Assembly: GCA_026982415.1 (NCBI GenBank)
Contig: JALSHE010000074.1
Span: 1 to 57,428, forward strand
Source: Robiginitomaculum sp.
Lineage (GTDB): Bacteria > Pseudomonadota > Alphaproteobacteria > Caulobacterales > Maricaulaceae
Direction of reading: 5' to 3'
Length of the DNA: 57,428 bases
In this document: piece after piece, positions 10,068 through 19,668 of the stretch
Numbering within the stretch: the stretch's first letter is position 1
How the letters are laid out: the number at the start of each line of letters is the position of its first letter
The notes under the pieces: generated by a model
The model's database searches: none
Seen by the model: only the letters and a program-made list of their open reading frames with translations
Told to the model about the DNA's origin: nothing
Translations under genes and position numbers: made by a program

Positions 10068-11465
10068 TTACAAAAGAAACATCGCCGCCAAACCCAAAAA
10101 AGCGAGAAAACCGACCACGTCCGTTACCGTAGTTACAAACACCGTAGAAGCCACAGCCGGATCCGCGCCGACTTTCTTAAGCCCCAGCGGCACTAAAATG
10201 CCAGCCAATCCTGCACAAAACAGATTAAACACCAAAGCTGCCGCGATCACCAAGGCAAGATCAAGCTTATGAAACCACACAAATGTAATTACACCTAAAA
10301 CCACGGCAAAAATCAGGCCGTTCACAATCGCTGCAAAGGCTTCGCGCCTAATGACCCGGTTAGTGTTTGCCGGGGTTAGGTCGCGGGTGGCCAATGCCCG
10401 AATAGCGACGGTTAGAGCCTGGGTGCCCGTATTCCCACCCATAGAGGCAACGATCGGCATTAAGACGGCGAGTGCTACCAATTTTTCAATTTCGTCTTGA
10501 AACAGTGATATAACGAATGATGCCGCAATGGCCGTCAACAAATTAACGAACAACCAAGGCGCACGCGCCAACACCGTTGAGCCGACAGTATCAACCAAGC
10601 CGGCCTCGCTAACACCCGCCAAAGCCAGCATATCTTCGGTGTGTTCGTCTTGAATGATTTCCACAATATCGTCCACGGTAATCATGCCAGACAAGCGCCC
10701 GTCCGCATCAACAACAGGTGCAGAGATTAGATCATATTTCTCAAAAAGATAAGCCACATCTTCCTGATCCAGCTCTGGCTCAATCACAGTTAATTTGGTG
10801 TCCATGATGTCGCTCAACACTTGATCCGGATCACTGCGCATCAATGTGGAAAGCGGTAAATAGCCGCGAGGGTGGAAGTGGGCGTCGATGACATAAATAT
10901 CAAAGAATTTATCCGGCAGGCTATCACCGTCTAACTTGCTTTGGCTGCGCATATGCTCAATGGTTTGGCCCACACTCCAAAATTCCGGCGCGGCGACAAA
11001 TTCGCGCTGCATGAGCCGTCCGGCAGTTTCTTCGTCAAAAGCGAAGCTGTCTTCAATTTCCTTACGGTCTTGCGCCGCCATATCGGCCAAAACTTCGGCG
11101 CGGCGCTCTGCAGGCAGTTCTTCAAAAATTTGAATCGCATCATCCGAGTCCAGTTCTTCCATGGCTTTGGAAATTTGTCCCGGCTCCAAAAGCGGCAAAA
11201 TATCTTCCACCACCTCATCTTCAAGCTCCGCCAACATAGACGGGCTAATCACATCAGGAACCAGCCCTAGTAACGCGGTTTGGTCGTCCGTTGATAATTG
11301 CTCGAACCGGTCGGCCAAATCCGCTGGATGTTCGCCAGTTAATAAAGTTCGAATGGTTGCTTTGTCTTCGCTGCGAATAGCTTGGCGTAAAGCACCCACA
11401 TGCCGCATATCCAGATCGGTGGTAGAGCTAAATGGTGTGTCGTGTGTTTCAGATAGTTCTGACAT
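10068..11465 (-). CDS. mgtE: Magnesium transporter MgtE
   Basis: The 465-residue protein has the full MgtE layout. An N-terminal superhelical Mg2+-sensing domain (ALRQAIRSEDKATIRTLLTGEHPADLADRFEQL) is followed by two CBS domains (about residues 150-270, ending SGMITVDDIVEIIQDEHTEDML). The five-helix channel includes the signature PIVASMGGNTGTQALTVAIRALA, whose Asn/Gly lining residues form the Mg2+ pore. Uptake of Mg2+ across the inner membrane is gated by cytosolic Mg2+ bound to the sensing domains. Confidence 0.95.
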   Translation of the reverse strand: MSELSETHDTPFSSTTDLDMRHVGALRQAIRSEDKATIRTLLTGEHPADLADRFEQLSTDDQTALLGLVPDVISPSMLAELEDEVVEDILPLLEPGQISKAMEELDSDDAIQIFEELPAERRAEVLADMAAQDRKEIEDSFAFDEETAGRLMQREFVAAPEFWSVGQTIEHMRSQSKLDGDSLPDKFFDIYVIDAHFHPRGYLPLSTLMRSDPDQVLSDIMDTKLTVIEPELDQEDVAYLFEKYDLISAPVVDADGRLSGMITVDDIVEIIQDEHTEDMLALAGVSEAGLVDTVGSTVLARAPWLFVNLLTAIAASFVISLFQDEIEKLVALAVLMPIVASMGGNTGTQALTVAIRALATRDLTPANTNRVIRREAFAAIVNGLIFAVVLGVITFVWFHKLDLALVIAAALVFNLFCAGLAGILVPLGLKKVGADPAVASTVFVTTVTDVVGFLAFLGLAAMFLL

Positions 11466-11633
11466 ACCGCTCTCCTATTAATTTGGGTTGGGCATGGGTG
11501 CCGTAAACATACGGTTTCTTATACCCATTTACCAAAACTACCATAGGAAATTTTTACTCTAGGCTATCAGCACAACTTATTGTGGGAACAGTCTTGGAGA
11601 TAGCATTGAGTTTGTGAGGCTCGCAACCTGATG

Positions 11634-12869
11634 TTAATGCACATTCTCAAGCCAAAGCTCATGGGCATCAATTCGGAGCTGTAACCAAGCATTATGTGCG
11701 TTGTGACGGGTCAGGGCTTCGGCTTCTTCGCTCTGTAAATATTGCTGTTCGGCAAGTAATAAGCCAGTGTAATCATGGGCGCCCAATTCATAGCTGCGAC
11801 GAATTTTCTCAATGACAAACCTGCTACTGTCCAAGGCCGTTACTGCGGATTGCCAACTGCGGTATGTATTGGCAACTCTTTGGACATCGCGCTGGGCAAT
11901 TAAATTAATCTCGCGGCGGGTATAAGCGGCAGCATATTGTGCGGCTTTGGCTTTTGAATTATCACGGGCAGCGACTGCGCTGCGCTGTTTTACGCCGATG
12001 GGCACGGACACTGTTAGGCCAAAGCCAGTTTCATCTCCACCTTGCTCATGAAAGAGCCGTAGTCCAATTGTCGGGTCTGCATATTTATCTAATTGAGAGC
12101 GCCGCGCTTGCACATCAAGCTGTTTTGCTTCTTTTTCTGCTATAGTGATTTCATGACTGCGCGATAGAACCAGTTGCGCCCATTTCTGCATGTTTTCTGG
12201 TCGATCCGGGGTTGGCAAGCGCGGGGCGCGGGGCGGAACGATTATTTCGGGAAAATTTGCAGTAATGGCTTCACGCGCAAGTTTTTCTGAGCCTTGAGCC
12301 AGGGCTAATGTAGATAAAGAAGTTTCCATCGCACTACGCGCTAACCCCACGTCAAGATCTGACGCGTCATTAAGCTGGCGGCGCTTTTCAAGTGCGGCGA
12401 GCGCTTTGCGGTGAATGTTGACATTCTCTTGGCGTATGGCTTGGGTTTCCGAAGTCAGCAGCCAATCCATCCATACTTGCTTTAACAGTAAAGCCGTTTG
12501 GTGGCGGGCATCTTCTGCAATGTTTTCAGCCAACGCAACGCCAATTTGCCCGGCTTCGCGGTCAAGGCGGGCTTTGCCCCGAATGCGTAACCCTCTTGAA
12601 AGTGTAGCGTCATATTCACCAAAATTGCCAAGTCCGCTAATTTGGCGTCTTGTATAACTTCCGCCCAAAGTTAATTCATGTGGCCCCATACGCAAACTAT
12701 CTGCTTGCGCCCGCGAAGTTTCAATGTTTTGGGTGGCCTGTTGGTAGATCGGGTAATTATCCAAAGCACGCTCAACCATTTCAGGGGGCGGCAAATAACT
12801 TACCTCACTCGCAAAAGACACGGTAGAATAAGAAAGGAGACTAAACGAAAAAAGAAGTTTCTTGATCAT
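11634..12869 (-). CDS. Outer-membrane efflux channel (CzcC/TolC family)
   Basis: Translation should start at the ATG at 12869, which gives a signal peptide (MIKKLLFSFSLLSYSTVSFAS); the longer frame would bury it. The product of about 411 residues has the two long helical OEP repeats typical of TolC-like channels (A/Q/R-rich helices around residues 35-200 and 230-400), ending in LRIDAHELWLENVH. It would form the outer-membrane exit duct for the RND pump encoded upstream in the same operon. Its start overlaps the DUF3240 gene by 4 bp. Confidence 0.88.
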   Translation of the reverse strand: MIKKLLFSFSLLSYSTVSFASEVSYLPPPEMVERALDNYPIYQQATQNIETSRAQADSLRMGPHELTLGGSYTRRQISGLGNFGEYDATLSRGLRIRGKARLDREAGQIGVALAENIAEDARHQTALLLKQVWMDWLLTSETQAIRQENVNIHRKALAALEKRRQLNDASDLDVGLARSAMETSLSTLALAQGSEKLAREAITANFPEIIVPPRAPRLPTPDRPENMQKWAQLVLSRSHEITIAEKEAKQLDVQARRSQLDKYADPTIGLRLFHEQGGDETGFGLTVSVPIGVKQRSAVAARDNSKAKAAQYAAAYTRREINLIAQRDVQRVANTYRSWQSAVTALDSSRFVIEKIRRSYELGAHDYTGLLLAEQQYLQSEEAEALTRHNAHNAWLQLRIDAHELWLENVH

Positions 12870-13177
12870 AATAAGCGCCCTGCAATTGATACCGGTTCCG
12901 TCCAAAACATGAGTCCGGAAATTGGCAATTTAGCTTTAATCTGGGCTAATAAAGGCTCAACCCTTTGCGTATCCATAATGACAATAAATAATCGGCGGTT
13001 AATACGCCCGCGCACTTTCTCGCTAGCGCTGGCACGCGTAAAGCCAAGCCCGTGCCCTTCACATTTAATTGTTGTGAAACCTGACAAAGGCGGGTCTTGC
13101 TCCAACATAAATTCCAGCAAGCTATCTTCTGATTCTGGCGGGTAAACCAAGGTTAATTTGCAGAGAGATTGGTCCAT
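12866..13177 (-). CDS. DUF3240 family protein of the metal-efflux operon
   Basis: The 103-residue protein resembles a small ferredoxin-like/PII-like domain (CKLTLVYPPESEDSLLEFML, later RLFIVIMDTQRVEPLLAQI). DUF3240 genes sit next to CzcA-type RND pumps, as here, between the pump and the outer-membrane channel with overlaps on both sides. A role in sensing or modulating the pump is plausible from context only. Confidence 0.8.
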   Translation of the reverse strand: MDQSLCKLTLVYPPESEDSLLEFMLEQDPPLSGFTTIKCEGHGLGFTRASASEKVRGRINRRLFIVIMDTQRVEPLLAQIKAKLPISGLMFWTEPVSIAGRLL

Positions 13178-16100
13178 TCCAGGTCTCCTGTATTTTGTGT
13201 TGATTGTTTTTTAGAGACCCCAAATTTTTTAAACAAAACCGGGAGCAAAAGCAGTGTAAGGATTGTTGACGAGATCAACCCGCCAATGACAACAATAGCG
13301 AGCGGCTTTTGGATTTCCGAGCCTGGGCCGTCTGCGAATAACAGCGGCAACAAGCCAAATGCGGCGGTCGTCGCAGTCATAAGCACGGGACGCAATCGCC
13401 GTTTTGCCCCCGTCATAATTGCCTCGTCGAGACCAATTCCTTCGGCGAGTAATTGATTAAAATAACTCACAAGCACAAGCAAATTCAAAACAGCAATGCC
13501 GAGCAAGGCAATAAACCCGACAGACGCAGGCACGGAGAGATACTCGCCTGCCAGTACAAGGGCAAGCACGCCGCCCACTAAGGCAAATGGGACATTGGCC
13601 ATAATCAACAAGGACTGTCTAAAAGAGCGCAGTGTCGCAAACAGCACAAGGAATATCAGTCCGAGCGAGAACGGAACTACAACGGCAAGGCGGGCGGCGG
13701 CGCGGCGCTGATTTTCAAATTCACCGCCCCAACTAATGCTATAGCCTTGTGGCAAATCAACTTGATTGGCCACGGCGGCCTGCGCATCTTCAACAAAACT
13801 CACCAGGTCGCGTCCCGCGACATAGGCTTGCACAATGGCGAATCGTGAGGCATTTTCGCGGTCAATTTTTATCCCGGACGGCGCCCGTTCAATCTTCGCA
13901 AAATTGCCGATACGAATTACTTCGCCGTCGCCAACAGCAATTTGCACGCGGTTAAAATCATCGGGAGAGCGGCGCAAATTATCTTCGCCGCGCACCATAA
14001 TGCGCGTGCGGCGCAAGGGTTCAACCACAATGCCCGCTTCAATGCCCGTGAGTATGGCGCGCATATCGTCTTCAACATCCGAGATGTTGAGACCCGCCCG
14101 CCCGAGTGCAAGCCTGTCAAGGTGAAGCTGCATATAGTCCACCATATCATTGGATAGCGTAAACACCTCGCTCGCGCCGTCGACACTGGAAATCGTGTTT
14201 TGGATTTGCCCGGCGAGGTCTGCTAAAACATCCAAGTCAGGCCCAAATATCTTAACGGCCAAATCGCCGCGCGCCCCTGTGAGCATTTCAGAGGTTCGCA
14301 TTTCGATGGGCTGGGTGAAAGAGGTTTCAATACCCGGCATGGATTCCATTGATTTACGCATTTGGTCAATAAGCCATTCTTTGTCCGGCTTGCGCCATTC
14401 TTCTTTGGGTTTTAAAACAAGAAACGCATCCGTGTCATTAGGGCTCATGGGGTCAAGGCCAAGCTCGTCAGAACCAACCCGCGCGATAATGCTCTCAATT
14501 TCAGGCACATCTTCCATCAATGCTTTTTGCACCATCATGTCCATTTTAACACTGTGGTCTAGGCTGATGGAGGGCAGTTTTGTGGTCTGCATAATCACAG
14601 AGCCTTCGTCCATAGTTGGCATAAAAGTTTTGCCGACATTGGAATACGCCAAGCCAGCCGCGACCAAGCTTATGCTGGCAACCGCATAAATGCCGATAGG
14701 GAAACGCACAAAGAAATCAAGAATGCGCCCGTAAGCAGGTGTTAAAATCCGCATCAATATAGGTTCTTTACCGTTACCTGGTTTGATCAAATAAGACGCC
14801 AGGACAGGGATAATTGTCATGGATAAAACAAGCGAAGCCGCTAAGGAGAAAACAATTGTCAATGCGACAGGGCTAAATAATTTACCCTCTAAGCCCTGTA
14901 GGGATAAGAGCGGTAGAAACACCAAACATATTATGATGACACCTGCCGTCACAGGCGCAGTAACTTCAACCGCCGCGCGGTAGACGAGATGCAGGCGCGG
15001 CACTGTTGCGTTCTTACCGTGGCGGTTTACGCGCTCCACCACATTTTCGACCACCACTACCGAGGCATCAACGATTAACCCAATAGCAATAGCCAATCCG
15101 CCGAGGCTCATAAGGTTGGCTGACAACCCTGTCATACGCATAAGTAAAAATGTTGCGAGCGCGGCCATAGGCAGGGTCAGGGCGACAACAATTGCGGCGC
15201 GAAAATTGCCTAGAAATAACAGCAATAAAATAAGCACCAGAATGATTGCTTCCGTAAGTGCTTTTTGCACAGCGCCAATGGCATTGTCGATTAAGGCCGA
15301 GCGGTCATAAAAAGTATTGATGGTTACGCCCTCTGGCAAGGATACTGAAAGCTCTTCAAGCCGGGTTTTGACATCACGCACAATGGCATTTGCATCTGCG
15401 CCCCGGAGGGATAACACCAAGCCTTGAACCACTTCCGAGCGGCCATCTTTGGTCACGGCACCATTGCGCATTAAGCTACCAATTCTAACATCGGCAATAT
15501 CTTGAATACGCACGGGCGCGCCGTTTTTTCGCGACACAACGATTTGGGATATATCCTCTAGTTTTGTGACCGCGCCTATGGCGCGCACAGCAATGGCTTC
15601 TTCGCCTTCAATAATGAGGCCAGCCCCGTCATTGCGATTGCCCATTTCTATGGCGGCTCTAACATCCCGGATGTTTAAACCTGCCGCCGCCAGAGCGTCC
15701 AGGTCGGGCACAACATCAAAAGTTTTAACAACGCCGCCAAGTGAGTTCATATCCGCAACGCCCGGCAGTGTGCGCAGGGCGGGGCGTATTGTCCAATCCA
15801 GAAGCGAGCGGCGTTCTTCCAGGGTAAGGTCGCCCCCTTCGATAGTGAACATATAGACTTCCGAGAGCGGCGTGGAGATTGGGGCAAGCCCGCCCTCTAC
15901 ACTGGGCGGAAGATTGTCTGCGGCATTGCTAATGCGCTCTGCCACTTGCTGGCGCGCCCAATAAATATCGACGCTGTCATCGAAATCAATGGTAATATCC
16001 GCGATGGCATATTTTGCCATAGAGCGCAGAACTCTTTGATTTGGTATACCGAGCAACTCCATTTCAAGGGGCGCGATTACGCGAAGCTCGACCTCTTCGG

Positions 16101-16272
16101 GGGTCATGCCGGGCGCTTTCATAATGATCTTTACTTGGGTGGTGGAAATATCCGGAAAGGCATCAATAGGAATGCGTAAAAACGACAACGCACCAGCAAT
16201 CAGCATTACCAAAGTCAATGCAATAACAAAAAGTCGCTGGGTCAGTGAAAACCCGATTAGTTTTCTAAGCAT
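13153..16272 (-). CDS. Heavy-metal efflux RND pump (CzcA/CusA family)
   Basis: The 1039-residue inner-membrane proton antiporter has the RND architecture: TM1 (about residues 12-32), a large periplasmic porter domain, TM2-6 (about 340-480), a second porter domain and TM7-12. The TM4 proton-relay region reads AIGLIVDASVVVVEN, i.e. AIG-x3-DAS rather than the DFG-x3-DGA of the Zn/Co/Cd CzcA subgroup. The metal specificity is therefore uncertain and may be closer to other HME groups. It overlaps DUF3240 by 25 bp and abuts the fusion-protein gene, so the four genes form one leftward operon. Confidence 0.93.
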   Translation of the reverse strand: MLRKLIGFSLTQRLFVIALTLVMLIAGALSFLRIPIDAFPDISTTQVKIIMKAPGMTPEEVELRVIAPLEMELLGIPNQRVLRSMAKYAIADITIDFDDSVDIYWARQQVAERISNAADNLPPSVEGGLAPISTPLSEVYMFTIEGGDLTLEERRSLLDWTIRPALRTLPGVADMNSLGGVVKTFDVVPDLDALAAAGLNIRDVRAAIEMGNRNDGAGLIIEGEEAIAVRAIGAVTKLEDISQIVVSRKNGAPVRIQDIADVRIGSLMRNGAVTKDGRSEVVQGLVLSLRGADANAIVRDVKTRLEELSVSLPEGVTINTFYDRSALIDNAIGAVQKALTEAIILVLILLLLFLGNFRAAIVVALTLPMAALATFLLMRMTGLSANLMSLGGLAIAIGLIVDASVVVVENVVERVNRHGKNATVPRLHLVYRAAVEVTAPVTAGVIIICLVFLPLLSLQGLEGKLFSPVALTIVFSLAASLVLSMTIIPVLASYLIKPGNGKEPILMRILTPAYGRILDFFVRFPIGIYAVASISLVAAGLAYSNVGKTFMPTMDEGSVIMQTTKLPSISLDHSVKMDMMVQKALMEDVPEIESIIARVGSDELGLDPMSPNDTDAFLVLKPKEEWRKPDKEWLIDQMRKSMESMPGIETSFTQPIEMRTSEMLTGARGDLAVKIFGPDLDVLADLAGQIQNTISSVDGASEVFTLSNDMVDYMQLHLDRLALGRAGLNISDVEDDMRAILTGIEAGIVVEPLRRTRIMVRGEDNLRRSPDDFNRVQIAVGDGEVIRIGNFAKIERAPSGIKIDRENASRFAIVQAYVAGRDLVSFVEDAQAAVANQVDLPQGYSISWGGEFENQRRAAARLAVVVPFSLGLIFLVLFATLRSFRQSLLIMANVPFALVGGVLALVLAGEYLSVPASVGFIALLGIAVLNLLVLVSYFNQLLAEGIGLDEAIMTGAKRRLRPVLMTATTAAFGLLPLLFADGPGSEIQKPLAIVVIGGLISSTILTLLLLPVLFKKFGVSKKQSTQNTGDLEWTNLSAN

Positions 16273-17348
16273 TATTCTGCCTCAGCAAGATGAATGGCTT
16301 TAAGCTCGCTAAGGCCAGTGACAGCAACTTGGTCGCCCGCATTTATCCGCCCTGCTATGGTGGCATAGCCACGAGAACGGCCTGTGACATCGACAGCAAT
16401 AGGGTTAAAGTCTCCGTTATATTTTAGAAAGACATTTGTTTTTCCGTCCAAACGAATGATTGCGGATACAGGCACGCGGACCATTTCACCCGCTTGGGAA
16501 GACTTGGAGATAATGACTTGCGTGAGCTGCCCCGGATTAAGACCTGAACCCACAGGCACTTTAGCCACCAGCATGGCCGATTTGGTTTTGGGGTCGATCA
16601 TCCGAGAGGCGGAAACTACTTCTCCGAACGAGCCATCATCAAAGCCGATACTGTCGCCCGCCTTCACTTGTCCAACCAAATCTTCGGGAACCATAACTTC
16701 TGCCCAAAGGTCGTCGGATGTATAAATAGCCGTGACCGCGCGCATAGGTTCAACGCTTTGGCCAATTTGCAGATCAAAATCTTCGACCCGCCCGCTGGCA
16801 GGTGCTTTGACATAATATTGTGATAGCCCGGCGCTGGATATGCCGCGCAGGGGGGTTCTAAACTCATCAACCAAGGCCTGCGCCCGCATCACATTTGCGT
16901 TTAGGGGCAACAGGGTTGTGCCTGCGGACAAACCCTCATCCACCAATAAAGTTTGCTGCTTTAGCGCGATGTTCGCGGCTTCCAACTCGCCCTGAGCGGT
17001 CTGAAGCCCAATATTTATATCCAAATAATCACGGCTACGCACCGTAAACAATGTCTGGCCTGCTTTAATTTTTTGGCTCGGCAGAACATGGATCTTCGTC
17101 AATACGCCTTCATAGGGAATTGTGATTGCTTTCAAGCTTGTGCGCACGGGGATGATTTTTGCAGGCACATTGGCAAGGGACATTTCTCCCGCAGAAAGAC
17201 TGGCGGTGGCCGTTATCCCCAACCTGGAAATCTGTTTGTCGGTAAGGCTAATGGTTTCTGACGCTACCGCATTAATAGCGGGTTGCACTAACAAGGCTGC
17301 ACCAAGAGCAAAGGTTAATAATTTCGCGCGCATAAAGCCCCCAATCAT
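16272..17348 (-). CDS. RND efflux membrane fusion protein (CzcB/CusB family)
   Basis: The 358-residue periplasmic adaptor has an N-terminal signal peptide (FALGAALLVQPAINAVASE). The first half of the split lipoyl domain reads GVLTKIHVLPSQKIKAGQTLFTVRS, then come an alpha-hairpin and the second lipoyl half (YVKAPASGRVEDFDLQIGQSV). Beta-barrel and membrane-proximal domains end in NAGDQVAVTGLSELKAIHLAEAE. It bridges the RND pump and the outer-membrane channel. An alternative ATG 15 nt inside (MRAKLL) is possible. A tandem regulator box lies about 40-55 bp upstream. Confidence 0.9.
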   Translation of the reverse strand: MIGGFMRAKLLTFALGAALLVQPAINAVASETISLTDKQISRLGITATASLSAGEMSLANVPAKIIPVRTSLKAITIPYEGVLTKIHVLPSQKIKAGQTLFTVRSRDYLDINIGLQTAQGELEAANIALKQQTLLVDEGLSAGTTLLPLNANVMRAQALVDEFRTPLRGISSAGLSQYYVKAPASGRVEDFDLQIGQSVEPMRAVTAIYTSDDLWAEVMVPEDLVGQVKAGDSIGFDDGSFGEVVSASRMIDPKTKSAMLVAKVPVGSGLNPGQLTQVIISKSSQAGEMVRVPVSAIIRLDGKTNVFLKYNGDFNPIAVDVTGRSRGYATIAGRINAGDQVAVTGLSELKAIHLAEAE

Positions 17349-17386
17349 ATGATTACATTTTTAGAATTAGAATACTTATAAACCGT

Positions 17387-17404
17387 ACCTGAAATGAACC
17401 TGAA
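17387..17404 (-). promoter_or_regulatory. Tandem OmpR-type response-regulator box upstream of the efflux operon
   Basis: On the minus strand the intergenic region before the fusion-protein gene holds two direct TTCAGGT half-sites (17398-17404 and 17387-17393). They are exactly 11 bp apart and are followed by an AT-rich stretch with a possible -10 (TATAAG or TATTCT). Direct repeats at about one helical turn are the normal target of OmpR-family dimers, and the neighbouring response regulator is of that family. Binding is inferred. Confidence 0.55.
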
Positions 17405-17427
17405 CAAGGTGCGGATTTACTGACACG

Positions 17428-18801
17428 TCAAAAATCCACAAAAGGGAGTACAATATCAACGCGTAGACCGTTAAGGCGGGATTTGCCCAGTTGGCAAGTC
17501 CCGCCGTACAAATTGACCAGTTCGCGGACAATGGCCAGCCCAAGGCCGCCGCCCGGCGTGGTTTCGTCCCAGCGCATGCCCAAATCAAAGACAATATCAT
17601 AGGCTTCTGTCGGCAGGCCCGGCCCGTCGTCATCAAGGCGAATGAGAATATGGTTTTCATCCACTTTCGAACAATCTATGTCGATACGGTTCCTGGCCGC
17701 CTTATAGGCATTATCAAGTATATTTCCGAGTATTTCGTTTAAATCAATCTTGTCCATATGAATAGGTTTTTGGGTATGGATTTCAACATTGATATCAATA
17801 TCTTTATCGCTATGGAGCAGCTTCATCGCAGTAATAACCGGCGGTAATACGTCCTCAATATTAGAAAATGTACTCGGGAGCTGTGCCGCAGCGGATGCAC
17901 GTGCGCGCGCAATATGATGATCAATATGCCTTTGCATGATATTACATTGCTGGATAATGGTTTGTGATGAGCGGACGAGTCCCTCTTCTTCTTCTAATTT
18001 ATAACCTTCATCGGCCACAATCGCGAGCGAACCTTTAAGGCCGTGTGCTAGGTTGCCCGCTTGCGCCCGCGCGCGCTTAAGCATGTCGCTTGTGGAGGCA
18101 ATATGCGCATTAAGCTCTCCGACTAAAGGCGTAACTTCTGTAGGGTAAGTGCCGTCAAGTTTTTCGGTCTTCCCTGATCTGACATTTTTAAACCCTTCGG
18201 ATAACCGCTTAAAGGGATGCAAAGCAAAGCTCGTCAATAAAGCAGCGGCGAACATCATTGATAATGACAACACAACAAATGACCATGCCAAGGTCGTGTT
18301 AAACTCACTAATCATTTCAGCCAAATGGCGGCGCTCAACGGCAAGAATAAACCGCCGATATTCTCCGTTTTTAGAGTGAAAGTTTGTAGTTTTTTCGACG
18401 ACCAATAAAACATCGTCCACCCCCTTAATCTTATGGCGATGGGCTGCAATGTCGTGGTCAAAACCTTCATCTGCCAAAGCTATCGGTTTACCACCCAAGG
18501 ACGGGCTTTTTATGCTGGCACCCTGCCCGCGAACTTCCCAATAGTAACCCGATCCAAATTTGTCATATTTCGTGTCGCTAAAAGCACTAACGAGAATGAA
18601 ATCCCCATTCTCGTCGAGCTGCGTTATGTTTTCCAGCTCAACAATATGCTGGTCAAGCTCATCATAAAATTGTTTAAAAACATGGGTGTGAAATGCTGAG
18701 GATAGCAACCAATAGCCGATTACAGCACCCAGTGTGACCCACAAAACAGATGCGGTAACCATTCGTTTGCGTAGCGACATTTTTGAAAAAGCAGGCGTCA
18801 T
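17428..18801 (-). CDS. Sensor histidine kinase (PhoQ-like) of the efflux locus
   Basis: The 457-residue membrane kinase has TM1 (about residues 16-35), a periplasmic sensor of about 140 residues containing several His and Asp residues, TM2 (about 190-212) and a HAMP-like linker. The phospho-acceptor box reads NLAHGLKGSLAIVADEG, where the acidic and Pro residues after the His are replaced by Gly and Ser. The ATPase domain has N box NEILGNILDNAYKA, G1 DDGPGLP and G2 GGGLGLAIV. It overlaps the response regulator gene by 4 bp and would phosphorylate that regulator in response to periplasmic metal. Confidence 0.9.
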   Translation of the reverse strand: MTPAFSKMSLRKRMVTASVLWVTLGAVIGYWLLSSAFHTHVFKQFYDELDQHIVELENITQLDENGDFILVSAFSDTKYDKFGSGYYWEVRGQGASIKSPSLGGKPIALADEGFDHDIAAHRHKIKGVDDVLLVVEKTTNFHSKNGEYRRFILAVERRHLAEMISEFNTTLAWSFVVLSLSMMFAAALLTSFALHPFKRLSEGFKNVRSGKTEKLDGTYPTEVTPLVGELNAHIASTSDMLKRARAQAGNLAHGLKGSLAIVADEGYKLEEEEGLVRSSQTIIQQCNIMQRHIDHHIARARASAAAQLPSTFSNIEDVLPPVITAMKLLHSDKDIDINVEIHTQKPIHMDKIDLNEILGNILDNAYKAARNRIDIDCSKVDENHILIRLDDDGPGLPTEAYDIVFDLGMRWDETTPGGGLGLAIVRELVNLYGGTCQLGKSRLNGLRVDIVLPFVDF

Positions 18802-19451
18802 CCGAATTTATAACCCAGGCCGCGTATAGTTTTAATTTTGTCACTGCCTATTTTTTTCCGCAACCGGCCTATATAGACCTCTATAGTGTTGGAGCCGCGC
18901 GTTTCATTAATCGGATAAAGATGCTCTATGAGTTCGGTTTGGGGCACAACATGACCAATGCGGTGCATAAAATATTTTAGCATACGAAACTCAAATGCCG
19001 TTAAATCCAATATTTCAGACCCTAAGCGGGCTTCACTGGTTATCGTATCTATAGATAAACCTTGGTGTACAAGAACTGCATCTTTTTTACCCATGGATCT
19101 GCGAATAAGGGCGCGCAAACGCGCGACAAGCTCTGGTGTGTGAAAGGGCTTAACCATATAATCGTCCGCGCCTTTGTTTAAGCCCTCGACTTTTTCGGCC
19201 CAGCTGCTGCGGGCTGTTAAAACTAAAACAGGCATAATAATGCCTTTAGAGCGCCAAGACTGCAACACCTCCAAGCCTGGCTTCCCTGGCAAACCCAAAT
19301 CTAAAATGGCCGCGCTTAAATTACCGAGTAAACCTAATTCATAGCCATCATCACCTGTGTAAGCGTGTTCCACTACAAAGCCGGATAACAAAAGAGAACG
19401 GCTGATACGGTTCGCCAAATCCTTATCATCTTCTACCAACAAAATACGTAT
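18798..19451 (-). CDS. OmpR-family response regulator, apparent AUA start codon
   Basis: The receiver domain (LLVEDDKDLANRI with acidic pocket DD, phospho-acceptor Asp in AAILDLGLPGKPG, Lys in DYMVKPF) is followed by a winged helix (FEFRMLKYFMHRIG, SNTIEVYIGRLRKKIG, IKTIRGLGYKFG). No ATG, GTG or TTG lies in frame between the upstream TAA and the receiver, except a TTG four codons into the domain. A strong GAGGAGG ribosome site sits exactly 5 nt before an ATA codon at 19451. Starting there yields the family-typical (I/M)RILLVEDD. Initiation at ATA is therefore the best reading. ATT two codons later, TTG at 19442, or a sequence error ATG-to-ATA are alternatives. Confidence 0.88.
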   Translation of the reverse strand: MRILLVEDDKDLANRISRSLLLSGFVVEHAYTGDDGYELGLLGNLSAAILDLGLPGKPGLEVLQSWRSKGIIMPVLVLTARSSWAEKVEGLNKGADDYMVKPFHTPELVARLRALIRRSMGKKDAVLVHQGLSIDTITSEARLGSEILDLTAFEFRMLKYFMHRIGHVVPQTELIEHLYPINETRGSNTIEVYIGRLRKKIGSDKIKTIRGLGYKFG

Positions 19452-19651
19452 AGTGTCCTCCTCATGTTATAACAGTAGCATTAGAATAGTACTATTGGGC
19501 TAAAAACTAAGTGAAATTTATTTAGGGTCAATGTAGCTTAAAAAAGAAAAACCACCTAATTCCATCCACCAATACGATCAAAAAATACAAAAGCAAAACA
19601 GCAGACCGTTTGTTTGATGCCTTACCCTACCAAATATAGAAAATCAGATAA
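19452..19651. other. Intergenic region between the response regulator and attL
   Basis: About 200 bp without a credible gene. It contains the GAGGAGG ribosome site and presumably the leftward promoter of the two-component operon, and it ends at the prophage attachment site. No terminator or repeat stands out. Confidence 0.5.
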
Positions 19652-19668
19652 AATTGGTGCGGCCGAGA
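19652..19668. other. attL core (17 bp)
   Basis: AATTGGTGCGGCCGAGA is repeated perfectly at 57150-57166, where it forms the 3' end of tRNA-Leu. The flanking bases differ on both sides, so this is the exact shared core produced by integration. Confidence 0.88.
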
